DNA of 64,000 nucleotides from contig CANUEZ040000151.1 in NCBI GenBank assembly GCA_948099385.1, forward strand, positions 7,076,001-7,140,000, read 5' to 3'. The notes beneath the pieces were generated by a model that was not told the DNA's origin, did not search any database, and saw nothing but the letters and a program-made list of their open reading frames with translations. The position numbers and the translations under genes were made by a program. Shown here one piece after another: positions 13,641-26,317 of this stretch. How positions within the stretch are numbered: position 1 is the stretch's first letter; each line of letters starts with the position of its first letter. This stretch comes from Fasciola hepatica (lineage: Eukaryota > Platyhelminthes > Trematoda > Plagiorchiida > Fasciolidae).

Positions 13641-16600
13641 CAATGATCAGTGAGTGAATCGGTGATTCTGATTCACCGTGTTCCGAAGTTCAAGAGTCCA
13701 ACATCGTAATTTGGAGACCTCGTGTTACAGGCTACAAGCCTCGCAAATAACATGAACGAGAGTACAAGGCTTTCAAGTGATGGGAAGTACAATACAGTCT
13801 TGGTCACTTCCTACTACTGAAACTGTCCGGATATAATGATAAACACGACACTGACAAATTTATCTCTTCTAAAATCAACTGACTTTCAATTAGCCAAAAG
13901 GACAACATGCGGCTTTCTATCACCCCTCGCCATTATTATAAGTATTACCACCATTACTATTACCCGTCAAGGTCACTGCTGAATTGACATGACAGTTACA
14001 CTTTGCAAATTGACTGCCAGCATGTATTTTACTTCTTGCAAAAATTTATCAGTACCCATTTCATAGTTACTTTCCTATTTTAGTTCTATCTATCGTTTTC
14101 ATAAAAAGCTAGATGCAAAGGCGAGTCCAATAATTCTCTTGAACGGTTTTCAATAGCTGAAATCAGATATGACCATTTAGTCCCCATTTGAACATATTGA
14201 AGTGCACCGGTATTTGTGTCCTATGTTTACGGATCACTATTCGCTTACTATTCCGTTTCACTTTCTGGGACCTATCTTAAATTCTGCACCGGTCTTCAAA
14301 AAGAAAATAAACAATCCACGCTGATCGGCAGATACAAAATGGCAATGACTACGAAGGAATTAGTAGCAACGGTCAATCAAAGAACGAAACTTCTCGAGAT
14401 TTAGTAATGGTCTGATATGGTTGGGGTGTATTATCTCGTTAAAATGAAAGACCTCCCGGAATGAAGATGAATCCATCATCTGCGGTACAACCAGAAGAAC
14501 AAAACAAAATAACATCGTCATCAACAACAACACACGGTGGTAGTGGGAGCGAACACATCAAATGACTTTAGTATAACGCTGTCTGGTACGCCCACCCATT
14601 ACGAACTACGCGAGAAAAAAGCAGCGAATTAAGAAACGACCATACTACGAATTAAACAAGAAAGTAAACAAACAGACATTGAAACTCAAGCACTTGTCAC
14701 TTCATTACACTGATGACGACATCGCCGTCGGTGAAGCAATATTTTCAGTCTGATTCCTCGTTGCATTTCTCAGAATCCATCATTATCTGGCTAAACATAA
14801 ACTAGAAAAAAAGGTACTTTATTTAGATACCCTTACGATTTCAGATAGCATGGTTACGCCATGTTGATTACCAATCTGATTCTTGTTTGCTTCAATATCA
14901 TCAATGCTGTTTTTCACTGGCTGGGAAAAGACTGTTATTTAACGAATGCATTACAGCGATTGATTTTTTATTGGTGCGAAGAGTGTTGTCAGTCAGTAAG
15001 TGCGGGATATCAAACGAGATTTTGATCTTATACAATGTGGCCTTCTTTGGAAAACGGCTTTCCTTTCTTTCATCATTCTCCACTCATCAACCGTGATTTC
15101 ATGAAAACGCCGTGCTTACGCTTGAACTAACCTCTCGGTGATTACCGGAGTTGCAAATATACGACCCCGAGTCTCAGTTTATCTGTGGTGATTCAACAGG
15201 TAGTTCGACGGAAACGGTACGGCACAGCTTTACGGCCACATACACTGAGGAGACTAAGTCAGTCACAATGGTAGTGAACAGATACAACGAAAGCCCATTG
15301 TGACTGATTAACTTATGATCTATCAGTTATTTCCTTTGGTGTACACCGTTCATACAAATCTTTTATGCAGTAAAATTACCGTATCGTTCAGCAACCTAGG
15401 CCTATTTGCTGTTTTGGTTTGCGTAGTTCTGAATTGGGGTGATTTCGATGTGTCCTCTCAGTCCAGGCACTGCGATTAGTGCAATTCCCGGTCGTTACTT
15501 AGCGTGGTTTAACCGCTACTCAACATTATCAAATAAATACCCAGTCGTGTACGATAATTCTCAGCGAATAATTACGTTCAGTATAAAATCTGCTGAATCA
15601 AGTTCTGAAGATAGACCTCAGGTAGAGGAACACAATGAAAACCACATCGGCTGACTAAACAGCAATATGGAATGGAGTGAGTATTCCCTTGAGTTACATG
15701 CGTGAAGTTAATTTTGAGTTATCAGTACAACAGATTTCATGCTGAAAGCAATTTTATCTGAAAATCATAATGCACGACTAAGAAACTACAAAAAAATACG
15801 AGAAACAATACAACAAAACCGCGAAACGACACTTCAGGGTTGAATGGCGATTTGACAAGTCTGAGTAAAGACGAGAAAACCTGTATTTCTCAAATACGAC
15901 TTGTCTGATCTTATACTCATCTCGTTCCACTTCGGAATATCATGTCGGTCTTCAAATCAACACTAGATAATATAGCGTCTATCAGTCTCTCGTTTTGTAT
16001 GCGTGATTTCAAGCAGTAGCGAAGAAAACATCGAAGAAATAAAAAATCAGACCACGTCAATTTAAACGTGTCACACCGGGCTACTGAAACCAGCCCGCCC
16101 CCGCATCACATGTTGTACGCTTAGGTCCGATGCATGGTCGTTCGTCCTCGGATAGTCTCCCAGAGGGGCGAAATTCAGTCAGACACTAGGTCGAAATTTC
16201 TCCGGAGTTTTCTATTTGAGCATTAAAAATCATTCTGTTCCGCTATCAATATGGTTTCCTATCACTGTGGGCTGACACGTTCTTATTCTTAGACTAGAGG
16301 ACTGGTGCGATCGAAGTTTCGAAGCGGAGATAGTGTACACAGAATATCCATCAAGAACGGTAATCGGAATACGAAAGTCAAGGCGTGTTACGTTATGAGC
16401 GATTGACTCCCGAGTTGGACGTTACTGGAAAGGCTTAATTTAAGCGAAAGCATGGCACTACAGACTTAGAATATCTGTCTAAATGAAATGTCAACGGGAA
16501 TTAAACAAGTTACAAGGCTGATGTTTGCCCCTTATTCTCCAGATAAAATGACAGCAAAGGTTGTTCACTGACTTAATAATTATGAATTGGTCCGGTGTTG

Positions 16601-17229
16601 ACCAGCTTTCCACGTTTCTTCAAAGCCATCGACTGAAGTGGTTTGGGCACACACCATTCAGACAAGCGAGCTACAATGTGTATGAGTTGTCACCGCCAAG
16701 TCACGCACTTTCATGAACCAAAAACTGCATTATGTCCACCCAATAATTGCCACGTTGTCTTCTCCTATGCCTTAATTAACCACTCGTCTCGTTGTTCAGT
16801 GAGTACTTATTGTACGTATACAGCCCTCAGTAAGGAAACAGATTTCATCAGTATGACTGACCGAATCCGTCTAAAGAAGGGCAAAGGCACGCTGGAAAGG
16901 ATAAAAGTTGGGAGCGTCGGTGGTTAATCGAGAAAGACAACAGACATGAAAACTCCGTTCGGTACTGCTTTAGTCGATAGAAACCCGGAAGAAGTATGTA
17001 GATATGTATCCGCTAATTCCGATTTTCCTGGTCTCCTGACTGGTGATCCTGCCGTAACCGCTGTGACAGTACCACCGATCAGTTGCAAAATCAGCTAAAC
17101 TGGCGGTATTTCGTAGTTCGTGTTTGAGACGGATACTTCGTGTGGCGGGTTAGCTTCAATGCCACTGGTAAACTAATGAGCGGAATCAGCCTTGGTGCAA
17201 TCGCGAGTGATGTTAGTGGTAGGTAACTC
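13641..17229. other. No recognisable gene
   Basis: AT-rich intergenic or intronic DNA. The only frames above 60 codons (14216-14404, 14887-15096, 15439-15654, 16643-16927, all plus) show no domain, signal peptide or convincing splice borders. No repeat matching the rest of the window was noticed. Confidence 0.5.
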
Positions 17230-17700
17230 CGTTCAGGTGAGTGGGCGGCTTAAGCAAGTGAAGGTTTTCCTGGTGGTTCCCACCCAACGACAGCAGAGTT
17301 GAGGTGGTCGATAGGCAAGGTGTCGAATAGCACAGCGATACCTATGAAGAAATTCTTCGTACTGCATCTTACCACGCGATACGGACTCGTGCATGGTGGC
17401 TGTATTGCTGATCGAACATTGTAAGCACAAAGGTATATGTGAGTGGCGGTCCCTAACACAGCCGGGAAGTAGCTTTTAGGCTGCTCTTTGTGAAGGGCGC
17501 TAGCCTTGAAAGCCAGCATTTTTTCGTAAAGTGTTACGCATAATCGCCGCAATCTACACGGGCGATGATGGGAGCGTGAGTAATACTCATGGCATCGTAT
17601 ACTTCCTGCAGTATACCAACTCGGCCCATGTTGTGCGCATCTTTTCTCTGACGGTGCTAATCTGGCGGTTGTTTTGCCTCGTTCTCTCTTTAGTGAACAC
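17230..17700 (-). mobile_element. Ty3/gypsy integrase relic (end of core and GPY/F module)
   Basis: On the minus strand the frame 17250-17552 reads THIYLCAYNVRSAIQPPC, then SPYRVVRCSTKNFFIG and PIDHLNSAVVGWEPP. This follows the gypsy integrase C-terminal GPY/F module (V-R-x-PLQPPY-xGPF-V, then VSIDRLKPA). Just upstream in another frame (about 17560-17660) is RTTWAELVY, matching the AAELVYG segment before that module. The two lie in different frames with a stop between, so the copy is dead. No LTR, protease, RT or RNase H was found nearby. An integrase inserts cDNA into chromosomes; this fragment can do nothing. Confidence 0.6.
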
Positions 17701-17719
17701 GTTCTTCAGTCCTTTCTAG

Positions 17720-20690
17720 GATGTGGACCACATGTTCGTCCCCCTAATGCTCATCACTATGCAAACACGATAACCAGAATAATGCTTGCATGACCTTTGA
17801 AGAATGTGATAGAGAAAAACATTCAGCATTGGCCTGAAATTTAGTTTAATTCCTTTGATGAATTTTGGATTGCTTCAAATGGCAAGACGTGTTGGTCACT
17901 ATCAAGCAGGACCCAATTCATGACGGGGCGCAGTATGCACGTTACTTACTGAATAATCAAGCAGTTAACTGATCGAAAACAACTATGGACTAACACGGAG
18001 CGATAACAAACGTGATCAAATTACGGGAATGGAACACAGTAAGATGAAGCAAAGCATTTGAACCACACGATAGCATCCCGCCACCTAATATAGACGGTCT
18101 TAGAATGGACTGGTTCGCTGTGATGCAAGTGAGTAGCGTTGTTATGGTTGGTTGGTTTCGTTGTTGCTCTAATAAAACAAGTTGGCGTAAATACCGGTTT
18201 CGATTGATCTTAGCTTCACTAATAATCGCTCTGATGCCTTCTTGTACTCGTTTTTTGTGATTGGTGAAGTGAATGTTTGTCATTATTCTTTAGTCCGAAT
18301 TCCATCAGTTACACCCTCACAGCCTAATAGTCGATGGTCTAATAAACTGCGCTAGCATTGAGATAACTCCAGTGGATTTTGAAGTACCTGATCCCCTCAT
18401 TTTTATGAAACATCAGCAGTGTCGGACTCAGTGAGGCAGTAATGAATTTGTTGGACGATTTGATCTGCAAGGAAATTATTACAACCGCTGGTTTTTAGCT
18501 TGGGCTACTTGGATTGTGACCACATTGAAAAGGGCGAGTAAGAGACTTTGAATTTACGGCGACAATCCAATCAGTTTGCACAAATTTCTGAAGCAGTTAA
18601 CTTGATTAATTCTCCAACCGGTGATTATGGACTAAAAGATATAACTGTGTGTGAGAACAAGTGAAGTTCTTGTATGAAAACAACCTACTCATCGAACTGA
18701 TACAGTTATTTGGAGCTCGATGCATGCTTTATCATACTGATGATTGCTTTGATTTCCTAGTAATGTTAAGGCTGAGCAGTAGCAACCAGTGAGCCTTTAG
18801 TGGTTTGTATTTTATCGTATGTTGTCTAACTGACCGTACGTTCCCCACATTATTCTCACTACTTCATTATCATTATCATATCTGGAAACAAGTCAGTAAA
18901 AATAAGTTGAACGATGTAGTCTCCAACACTTCGATGCACCTTTGCTATTGTATACTGCAGTCAAGAAGATTGATCTGGAAATGGTTAATCAAATGTTATC
19001 ACAAGACTAAAGGCAAACACGCATAACATTGTTCATTCAACAAATGCTTCTAGACAATAGACCAGTTATTAATTAGAATTATTTACTAACTTAAATAAGC
19101 ATAGTGGCCGTTTGCCCAATTGTAGGTAGTGATGATTAATTGCTAGTGCCGAATCAATGCAGTTGGCCATTTAGAGCGTATCAGGCTTCCACATTGGGTT
19201 ACACAACCACGAGATCTATCCAATCAGTGATCATATGCAGGAAGATATGACTACGTGACAGGAAAATTGACACTTGTATTTGCACAACTTAGCAGTCGAA
19301 ATGATACTGTCATTCATAGTCCAGTGGGTAAATCCCCAATTAACAGATTCGGGGAACACGGAGTGGCAACCAGGTTTGTGTTCAGTGATCCATACTCGTG
19401 ATTACATCACAATATATTACGACAAGTTAAGGGATTAGACGAGTTAGACAAATAGGAAGCGATAGAGATCATTAGTGAGAAAAAGGAAAGAAAGCAGTTG
19501 TAATCTAGGCTTGAACTAAGACCGGATGTGGATTGTTTCTCACGTGTTATGTCAGTTTTCACCTGGTCTATGGACTGTTGTAGGGTGAGTCTGAGGATTA
19601 TTCTGATATTCGAGTTAGGTTGCTGCTGAGAAGTAGGAATCAGTGAAGCGCCGCAATCAATGAACTGTTAATGGTTATTACAATGGAATCAGATCTGCCA
19701 AATTCCCGCAAATTCAGGAGACAAATGTTAACGTACATGACTGGGCAGCGAAAAGGTTTCCGACTAATGCAGTACCAATAGATGACATTCCACCAAACAA
19801 ATTCTACTCAAGTTGTGATTTTATTCGGATTCCCCATGCATGCAGCTTTATAATTGACCAACATCTGTTTATCAACAATAATGATTGATTTATCACTAAC
19901 AATGCTGTAGGACTAGGTCGGTAGCTTTATGCAATCACTCAGCGAAAAAATGAACCATTTTTGGATCTTAGTTAGCAAATCTCGATATCGATCGTCATCT
20001 CAAGCGGACAATCCAACGAATTTTTTTGCCGGATAGCAGAATTCAGCTACTTCTAATTTTCTCAGTAGCATATAGAGAAATTCGACCCTCCCGGAGGTGG
20101 ATGAGCTCATTGTACAGGAAAACGTCGAACACAAATAGGTCTCAAGACGCTACACTCAGCGATTACCTGGACACAAAACAGGAAGCGTAACACGCTCTAT
20201 ACGGCCAATTTCACTGAAATGGGGTTTTTACATGCTACATGATACTCGTCTCGTGAACATAAGGTATGCCGAGAGAGTACGTACATGGGCTTGGTTAACA
20301 CTTTCAGGACCAACAACTAGTTCAGATTGAGGGCTTACAACAGAGATTGACATATGACTGCCAAAACCCTATCATTAAATCAGCTGACTGCTGATGACGT
20401 TTTCCGATCATATTCGAATGATACTCAGAACAAGTCGATGCACCGACACTGGAAGTCTTTTGTGAAAAGCTGCCACTTTCCCTGAACTGATCTAACAGGC
20501 GCAGTGTATTCTTGGCGGTTGATGAACAATCGGATATCACATCGCGGCCAAAGGTCGATCAGTCAAGTTATTCACAACAACTTTTACTGACGAGTGATGT
20601 GTGAACATGCGCGTGAATTCATCTTCAGTTTTGTGGATTTTACACTATTTGCCTGCTAACGAGAACGGAAGTAGTGAGTTGTGAATTTCG
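17720..20690. other. No recognisable gene; unexplained minus-strand frames
   Basis: Frames at 17990-18283 (97 codons) and 20322-20540 (72 codons), both minus, have protein-like composition but no domain I recognise and no clear splice borders. The rest is AT-rich and featureless to me. Confidence 0.4.
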
Positions 20691-20694
20691 ACTA

Positions 20695-20835
20695 CACTAA
20701 GCACGTAGCGACGCCTCCCTCGATATCCGGCCCCCTAGTGAAATGTACCCATCAAGGTTACGACACTTATCTACTTTAGCTAAGTTTTCTTATTCTAGGT
20801 CAAGGTTTGGTGTTGGGTCAATCCAGTCCCTTACG
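20695..20835 (-). mobile_element. Family D LINE fragment
   Basis: About 140 bp resembles minus-strand family D DNA at 58880-59020. Both share the stretch that in D1 encodes the RT palm-to-thumb region (the segment read on the plus strand as TTTGGTGTTGGGTCAA then CCAGTCC, and CCCCCTAGTGAAATG). No frame is open across it. Confidence 0.6.
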
Positions 20836-22320
20836 CTCTAACGATGTAAAACGGATCCCAAACGTTTGAACCACTAGATATTACAAATCATGAAGCTTAG
20901 CCATTTAAAAGACGCGAATTTCGTTGTTAGATTAAAACCTTACTTGTCTGGTTCGTTCAGTACAGTCATTTCCCTACCTTACCCTCTAAGTACAAAGGTT
21001 TCTTGGAAGCCAAGGATATCTCACTGAGATTAAGGTGGTGATCGAAACACCAGCAGCGGGAAATTCTGTATTTTGTGCAGCGAGTGACAACCAGGAAGAC
21101 GAGTTAGAGATCCGCACACTATAAGGGTCTGGTGAATGATAAAAATGTGAATAACAGCCGAATTTAGTTAACCGAATCTTTAGAAAATTACAGCGAAAAA
21201 CACGGTGCGGCACACTGTACAGTGAAACACTAAAAAAGGTTGATGAATGGCTACAATGCGCGGCTTGTAATCAACGGAGCGTCACCACGTAACAGACAGA
21301 TAAAAGCTTTTTATTGGCACAATGGAGGTTATCATTATTGGATGGTAAACAACTTGAGAAACATCAACAGCTGTGATTTACGCTTCTAAATTAATTCAAT
21401 AAATATCAGGGGATATGGTTGGCTTTCATGATCGGAGGATAACCTTGTATTCGCATACTTTCTTTATTAACTTCATACTTCAAATTTAAGGTTTATTCTT
21501 TCTAACCCCATAACTTTGCTTGTTGGTGATTTACTATTGAGGTTCTCGCTGAGAGATAGTAAACAGCACTGTCACCCTCAGTGCATCAGTACCAAAAGCA
21601 GACGGCGAGCCTTGGCCACCGATGAAGTTTTCCGGTTTCATCTGTTATCATTATGCCTTTGTTCCCAAAAACGGTTGTACGACCCAGTCCGGAAAGTCTA
21701 GTCACTCGGTTATATGACTGTCAACTTGGTCAATCATGAAGATAACTCTGCATCCCCATCAGATTTCTAATATTAGATTAGAGTTATCGTGAAAAACAGG
21801 TTTTCCTCAGGGAGTGACTGCCGGTTATTCCAGTCATTCGATGTGTCAAATTCAACGAAGTGATAAGTCTAAGCCGTTGTGCCCCTTGATTTCCGTGATC
21901 GGTCTGCGCAACTGAACTTCGCTTGAGGATCCTATCGCACCACTTCAAGAGTGTGAATCAAAAGGACGAAAGCACAGCTTCTCAAATGATTGTCCTAATT
22001 ATACCAATGAACATGATGTTTTAAGCGGAAGTAGAACAACCTCAAACCAGAGCGTTCAGTCAGGTTTCTACTGTCAGACCGATCAGGTTGCCAAGATGCC
22101 GGTTAGCCCAATTATTGATCTTTCGGCTCCAATTATATCAGACTACTCACGAATGTTCGATCAGCTGGGAAGTCAAGCCCCGTGTGGTTATTGCTTGATC
22201 GGCCTGGCACATTCAAACTGAAGAATAACTCTGCCTCCGCGGGGTTCATGTGAAAGCTATACCAGGTGACCACTTGAGCAGACAGGTTACGCCACTACCT
22301 CTAAATTAGAGACAGAAAAA
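20836..22320. other. No recognised gene; one possible terminal-exon-like frame at 20990-21124
   Basis: The plus frame 20990-21124 reads about 44 codons to a TAA, including GYLTEIKVVIETPAAG and ending DELEIRTL. It has coding-like composition and a weak AG acceptor near 20997. I recognise no family, and no partner exon was found, so it may be chance. Nothing else in this stretch could be supported. Confidence 0.3.
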
Positions 22321-22358
22321 TTAGTGAGATTGTACGGGGATGACAGGACAAAATCCCC

Positions 22359-22415
22359 CCGAGAGCACACGGCCCGTTTCGCGGTTGTTGCCGCTCATCA
22401 GGTATGCGCACTCGG
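22359..22415 (-). ncRNA. Type I hammerhead ribozyme motif, copy H1
   Basis: Read 5' to 3' on the minus strand, the 57 nt fold as follows. Outer stem I is CCGAG (22411-22415) with CTCGG (22359-22363). An internal loop of TGC/T follows. Inner stem I is GCATAC (22402-22407) with GTGTGC (22365-22370). The core is CTGATGA (22395-22401). Stem II is GCGG-CAACAA-CCGC (22381-22394), and GAAAC lies at 22376-22380. All invariant core residues of the two core strands are present, and the internal loop sits where natural hammerheads make the loop-loop contact. Short stem III ends GGGCC where copies H2 and H3 have CGGTC. The U that should precede the cleavage base is therefore C here, and self-cleavage is probably weak or lost. 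Hammerheads are known in fluke retroelements and in Penelope-like elements. Confidence 0.8.
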
Positions 22416-22464
22416 TACTCTTCCGCCTAATCATTTCTATACTAGAACACTCCACAGTTGGTTT

Positions 22465-22798
22465 ACAGCTCTATTCTCATCTGAATCGAATGGAGCGTGC
22501 ATGGACTGAGAGTCCATTTTTAGAATCACACGGTGATTCTTCCATAGTTAATTTGTCGGTTAACACGGCTATTGACCAGAACGAGGACATGGATTTTCGA
22601 TATGAGTAGTATGATATTTTATGTGGATGACAGGACAAAATTTCCGCGGAACCACAGGACCGGTTTCGAGGGTAACAACCGCGAGAACCCGTTAGCCGTG
22701 TTAACCGACATATTAACTATGGAAGAATCACGGTGTGATTCTAAAATGGACTCTACGTCCACGCACGCTCCATTCGACTCAAATGAGATTACAGCTGT
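22465..22798. repeat. Inverted repeat, arms about 105 bp, about 90% identical
   Basis: Arm 1 (22465-22569) is the reverse complement of arm 2 (22695-22798), with about 10 mismatches and one 1-bp gap, separated by 125 bp. Each arm carries its own small palindrome (AGAATCAC with GTGATTCT around a 3-nt loop), and arm 1 also has ATGGACT with AGTCCAT. The spacer and the near flank contain hammerhead copies H2 and H1, so the repeat is probably part of the same element. Confidence 0.9.
22645..22685 (-). ncRNA. Hammerhead ribozyme remnant, copy H2
   Basis: The minus strand keeps GAAACCGGTC (22658-22667), which includes the GTC cleavage triplet expected of an active ribozyme. It also keeps the downstream sequence shared with H1 (ending TTTTGTCCTGTCATCC). 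The 5' core strand CTGATGA is missing and stem II is disturbed, so this copy cannot cleave. Its cleavage position is 287 bp from that of H1 in the same orientation. Confidence 0.65.
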
Positions 22799-22924
22799 AG
22801 AGACAGCGATGTTCATCATTTGACATTGTCAATTTGTCTAAGGACCATCAGCTTCTTGTCTGTTGAAAAACACAACCCGATGTGCGTCTGCTTGTTATAG
22901 CTATCAGTCAATTTTATGCACTGC

Positions 22925-23066
22925 TTTTCCACGATATATCAATAATGCAATTCACGGAGAGGGTCGCGGCTGATTGGAGAACGCGACCGGGGCGACACGA
23001 TGATTCGAATTCTGGACAGGAAGGTTTAATGTCCAAGGTGTTGACCGCTTGACCACCGTCGTTTAA
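22925..23066 (-). repeat. tRNA-derived SINE, family S2
   Basis: The minus strand shows a strong A box (GGTGGTCAAGCGGTC), then CTTGGACATTAAACC, and a B-box relic (AATTCGAATCATC). Head and body align with the copies at 10072-10205 and 2290-2395. The A box resembles a Leu/Ser-type tRNA ancestor, which is inference. Confidence 0.65.
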
Positions 23067-23069
23067 TCA

Positions 23070-26000
23070 CGAGCAGGATATTGTCTAACGTGAAGAACAT
23101 TGCAGAATGGCCCTTATCCTCTCCTAAAGATAGGGTAATCAGCCTACAGCTGACCAACTGGCTTTTCCATTTGCGCCCTCATATACTTGTCCTTGACAAA
23201 TGAAACATGCTGGCTACGGACGGTGAAAACAGGTGTTCGAAGATCGAAACTATTACGTGCAACCGGAGCCATTTTTTACTCAACAATAGCAACCGGAACG
23301 AGCACATGTGAGCCACGACTGAACGGTAAGTTCATTCGTGCTTTTCATCGTATGTTTAGTCCGTCTGAAATCGTTAATAAGCCAAGATTTTTCCGATGGT
23401 GATCTTCATCAACTGATGAACTAATTCGAATACTATCAAAATGTTGAACGGCAAGGAAATTATCGTGAAGATAAATCATCCAATATTACATTTTTTGGCT
23501 TTACATTTATAAATTGCATCAGATAAAGTGCGCTCTTATCACCTCGAATAACGTCCTCTGTGAAGGAAACATTTGGATGTGATAAACCACTACTTCAAAG
23601 AGAAAAACCCGAAAACAGCGGTAATTTTTTCGCGATGACAGTAGCTTCTTCTCACATCACATTTGGCTGTGTCCTGTACAAAGCTAAAATCACCAAAATA
23701 AAAACCACCATTTCAGATGCTGTATTGTTTCGGGGCTTGCAACTACTGCTTGGTGATTCATGTTTGAAAGAGAACCAACAAGCAAGAGAGGGCCACACCA
23801 ATCAAAATGAACATGTAAAATTCACTGCGCTTCTTGTTCCAGGAGTTGGTTGCGAAAATCGTGACGAGGGAGAACGGTGCACTCAACCAACTGACGATAA
23901 GACTCGTGTTGCTTTGACCCCGTAGCGGTCATCCAACTGTGAATGCTTGACACACACCTAGGTGTAGAGTTGATTATAACCAGCATGGTGGTCGGGCAAC
24001 GAACAGTTTCGCCCACCTTGGCTAAACCTACTTTATCCCCATGAAAATTTCCTCTCATCCCCATGTTTTTGGAACAACACAATGAAATAGTAGCAAACAG
24101 ACGGCGATTAGTCAATGGACACATGATCAAATTTATTTCTGTTCTCTTTCCGTCCTGTTCGTTCCCTGTCCATTTGTATTTGCATGTGAGTAGGTCATTG
24201 TGAATGTGTGGGCGCACGTTTGGATTCAAGACCCGGAAGATGTCAGACTGAGTACAGCGCATACGCTCCTCGCGGATGATTCGAAAGGTAATTGAACGGT
24301 CCGGTGTGGGGCGAGAAAAGTGACCAAAGCGGAAGTGGGACTAGAAAGCGGAAGAAGCAAACAAACACAGGCGGACAGACAGTGGGTATTATGCTCGGAT
24401 GTGAATATGGCGTGATTCATAATGATAATAATATAAATGATAGTCGAAGGGGTTCATGTGAAAGTTTGAGGTCAGGAATACTGCTGAAAGCACCGTTCTT
24501 TTTCAGTAAGCCGAAACGAAGAGAAAAACATGGGAAGAAACACGATCAGGGAGCTCAACAGAAATGAAGGAAACAAGTGATTGGAAAAATATGAATAGGT
24601 AACTCAAGTGAAGTAGTGGCACGGTTCGGTTAAAAGGAGAAATAAACACTATGTGTACAGCTGAGACTCAGAATTCAGGCGAATGTGGTCAAGTGAAAAA
24701 TGAGCAATAAATGCGATCAAAATCGGAGCAACACTAAATTAATCGAACAATCAACCAATCAAGTGGAAATCATCGAAAATAAATAGAACTGAAAACAAAA
24801 AGAGAAAGAACTAAATGAGGAATGCAAATACAACTGAATCCAACCAAACCGAAAATAGATGAGATAATGAAAAAGAAGAGTACCGATTGTTTGTACGGTA
24901 TGATTCTGAGAGAACGTTATCATCAACTCGCTTTATCTATATTAGACTCCTTACTGTGAAATACGGATAAAGTGCCATTTAAGTGTGTGGCGCGGACAAA
25001 CCATTGGCCGAAGAGGTGGTAATTGACTGGAGACAAAGTGATGAGGATAGTTTTGCAACCATCTGTCTCAGACAGAGAGGGAGAGAGCTATATACACAGC
25101 CAAGAAAAGAGGAAGCATGAAGCTAATAGGGGAGATGAGAGAAAAAGGCTCAGGGCTGAGCGAAAGGCGCGATCAATCTTTGGAATAAATGATTCAGCTG
25201 AGATTGGTCGGTGCAGCGGTTGTGCTTGGGACTATGCATTACCCGAACGAATTTGTTCCCGAGCCAAGAGTATCAACGGGATAAGAGACTGAACAGGTTT
25301 GCTCTTGTTCACAATGAATCGATGCTGAAATAACAGAATGAGCACAGAACGTCGTCAGGTTGCTTTGAAAACAACGATCAAACAGAATGAAACAAGGGAA
25401 CTATTATTTCATGCATGATTGGGTCTGCTGCTGTGAAACTTGAATGATTCAGAAAAAGCATTTCATTTTAAGGACTGGCTTACTCGCCTACTCGCAGATA
25501 CCTGACAGGTGTTTTCAACCGATCACAATTTTCACTACTACTCATGAACAACTAATTGTGGACCGAAATTTACCTACCCATATCGGGTATACTGCGATCA
25601 ATTGCAAAACTGCTGTTATCTTGCTCAAATAGGCTCGGAAGGAAAAGCGAAAAAAATCACCACCAGTATGCATCATAACTTTTTATTTCAGCTTCTCGAA
25701 CCTTTCATTTTCTGTTTATGTCTCGAGGAGTACTACTTCTGACTCGATGACGTTGCGATGCGACAACTAAAACCAGAACACAGAATTGCGTGACTGATGG
25801 TTGAAGGAGCTGGAATGGTGTTTAAGATACACATTTAAAAACACAAAGGAATGCGGATATGTTAGAGCACTTAAAAAGATGCACAAAAGACAAATTCCCC
25901 AGATATAGAACAAGAATACCACGTTACGACAATCATGTGAATAGCAAGTGGGTGGAGATTTATACTGTTTCCGCGATTACGTGACCTACCCCAGTAGTAA

Positions 26001-26317
26001 GTCCTAGCTTTATTTTTCTGAATTCTTTTAAAATGAACCCTACTCAAAAAATAAGCCCCAGTGAAGACCACCAATTACCGAGTGATTCGATGAGGCAAGA
26101 GCACGCCGACAAGAGTTGTGAGGTCACAACGGTCAAAACAATTCGACTGAGAGGCATTTGTGATTTCAGTCTTCAAAACCCAATCCAACGGCAAAGCCAA
26201 ATAGTAAAGCCCGAGTCTTTCCGTATGTGAATAAACGTGGAATTCCGAAAGTGTATAAATGGAGACATCCCTTCGAGAAAAGCCCTAGTTCAGTTTAAGG
26301 GTGGATCTTATTTTCGG
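23070..26317. other. No recognisable gene; purine-rich plus strand
   Basis: The longest frame is 23822-24262 (minus, 146 codons), but it overlaps a 121-codon plus frame (23560-23925) and shows no domain. From about 24300 to 25300 the plus strand is strongly purine-rich, which favours long frames by chance. I could not find the missing last exon of the kinase gene here. Confidence 0.45.

Noticed and set aside
23560..24262. 146-codon minus frame and 121-codon plus frame
   Set aside because: They overlap on opposite strands and neither has a domain; purine skew explains them.
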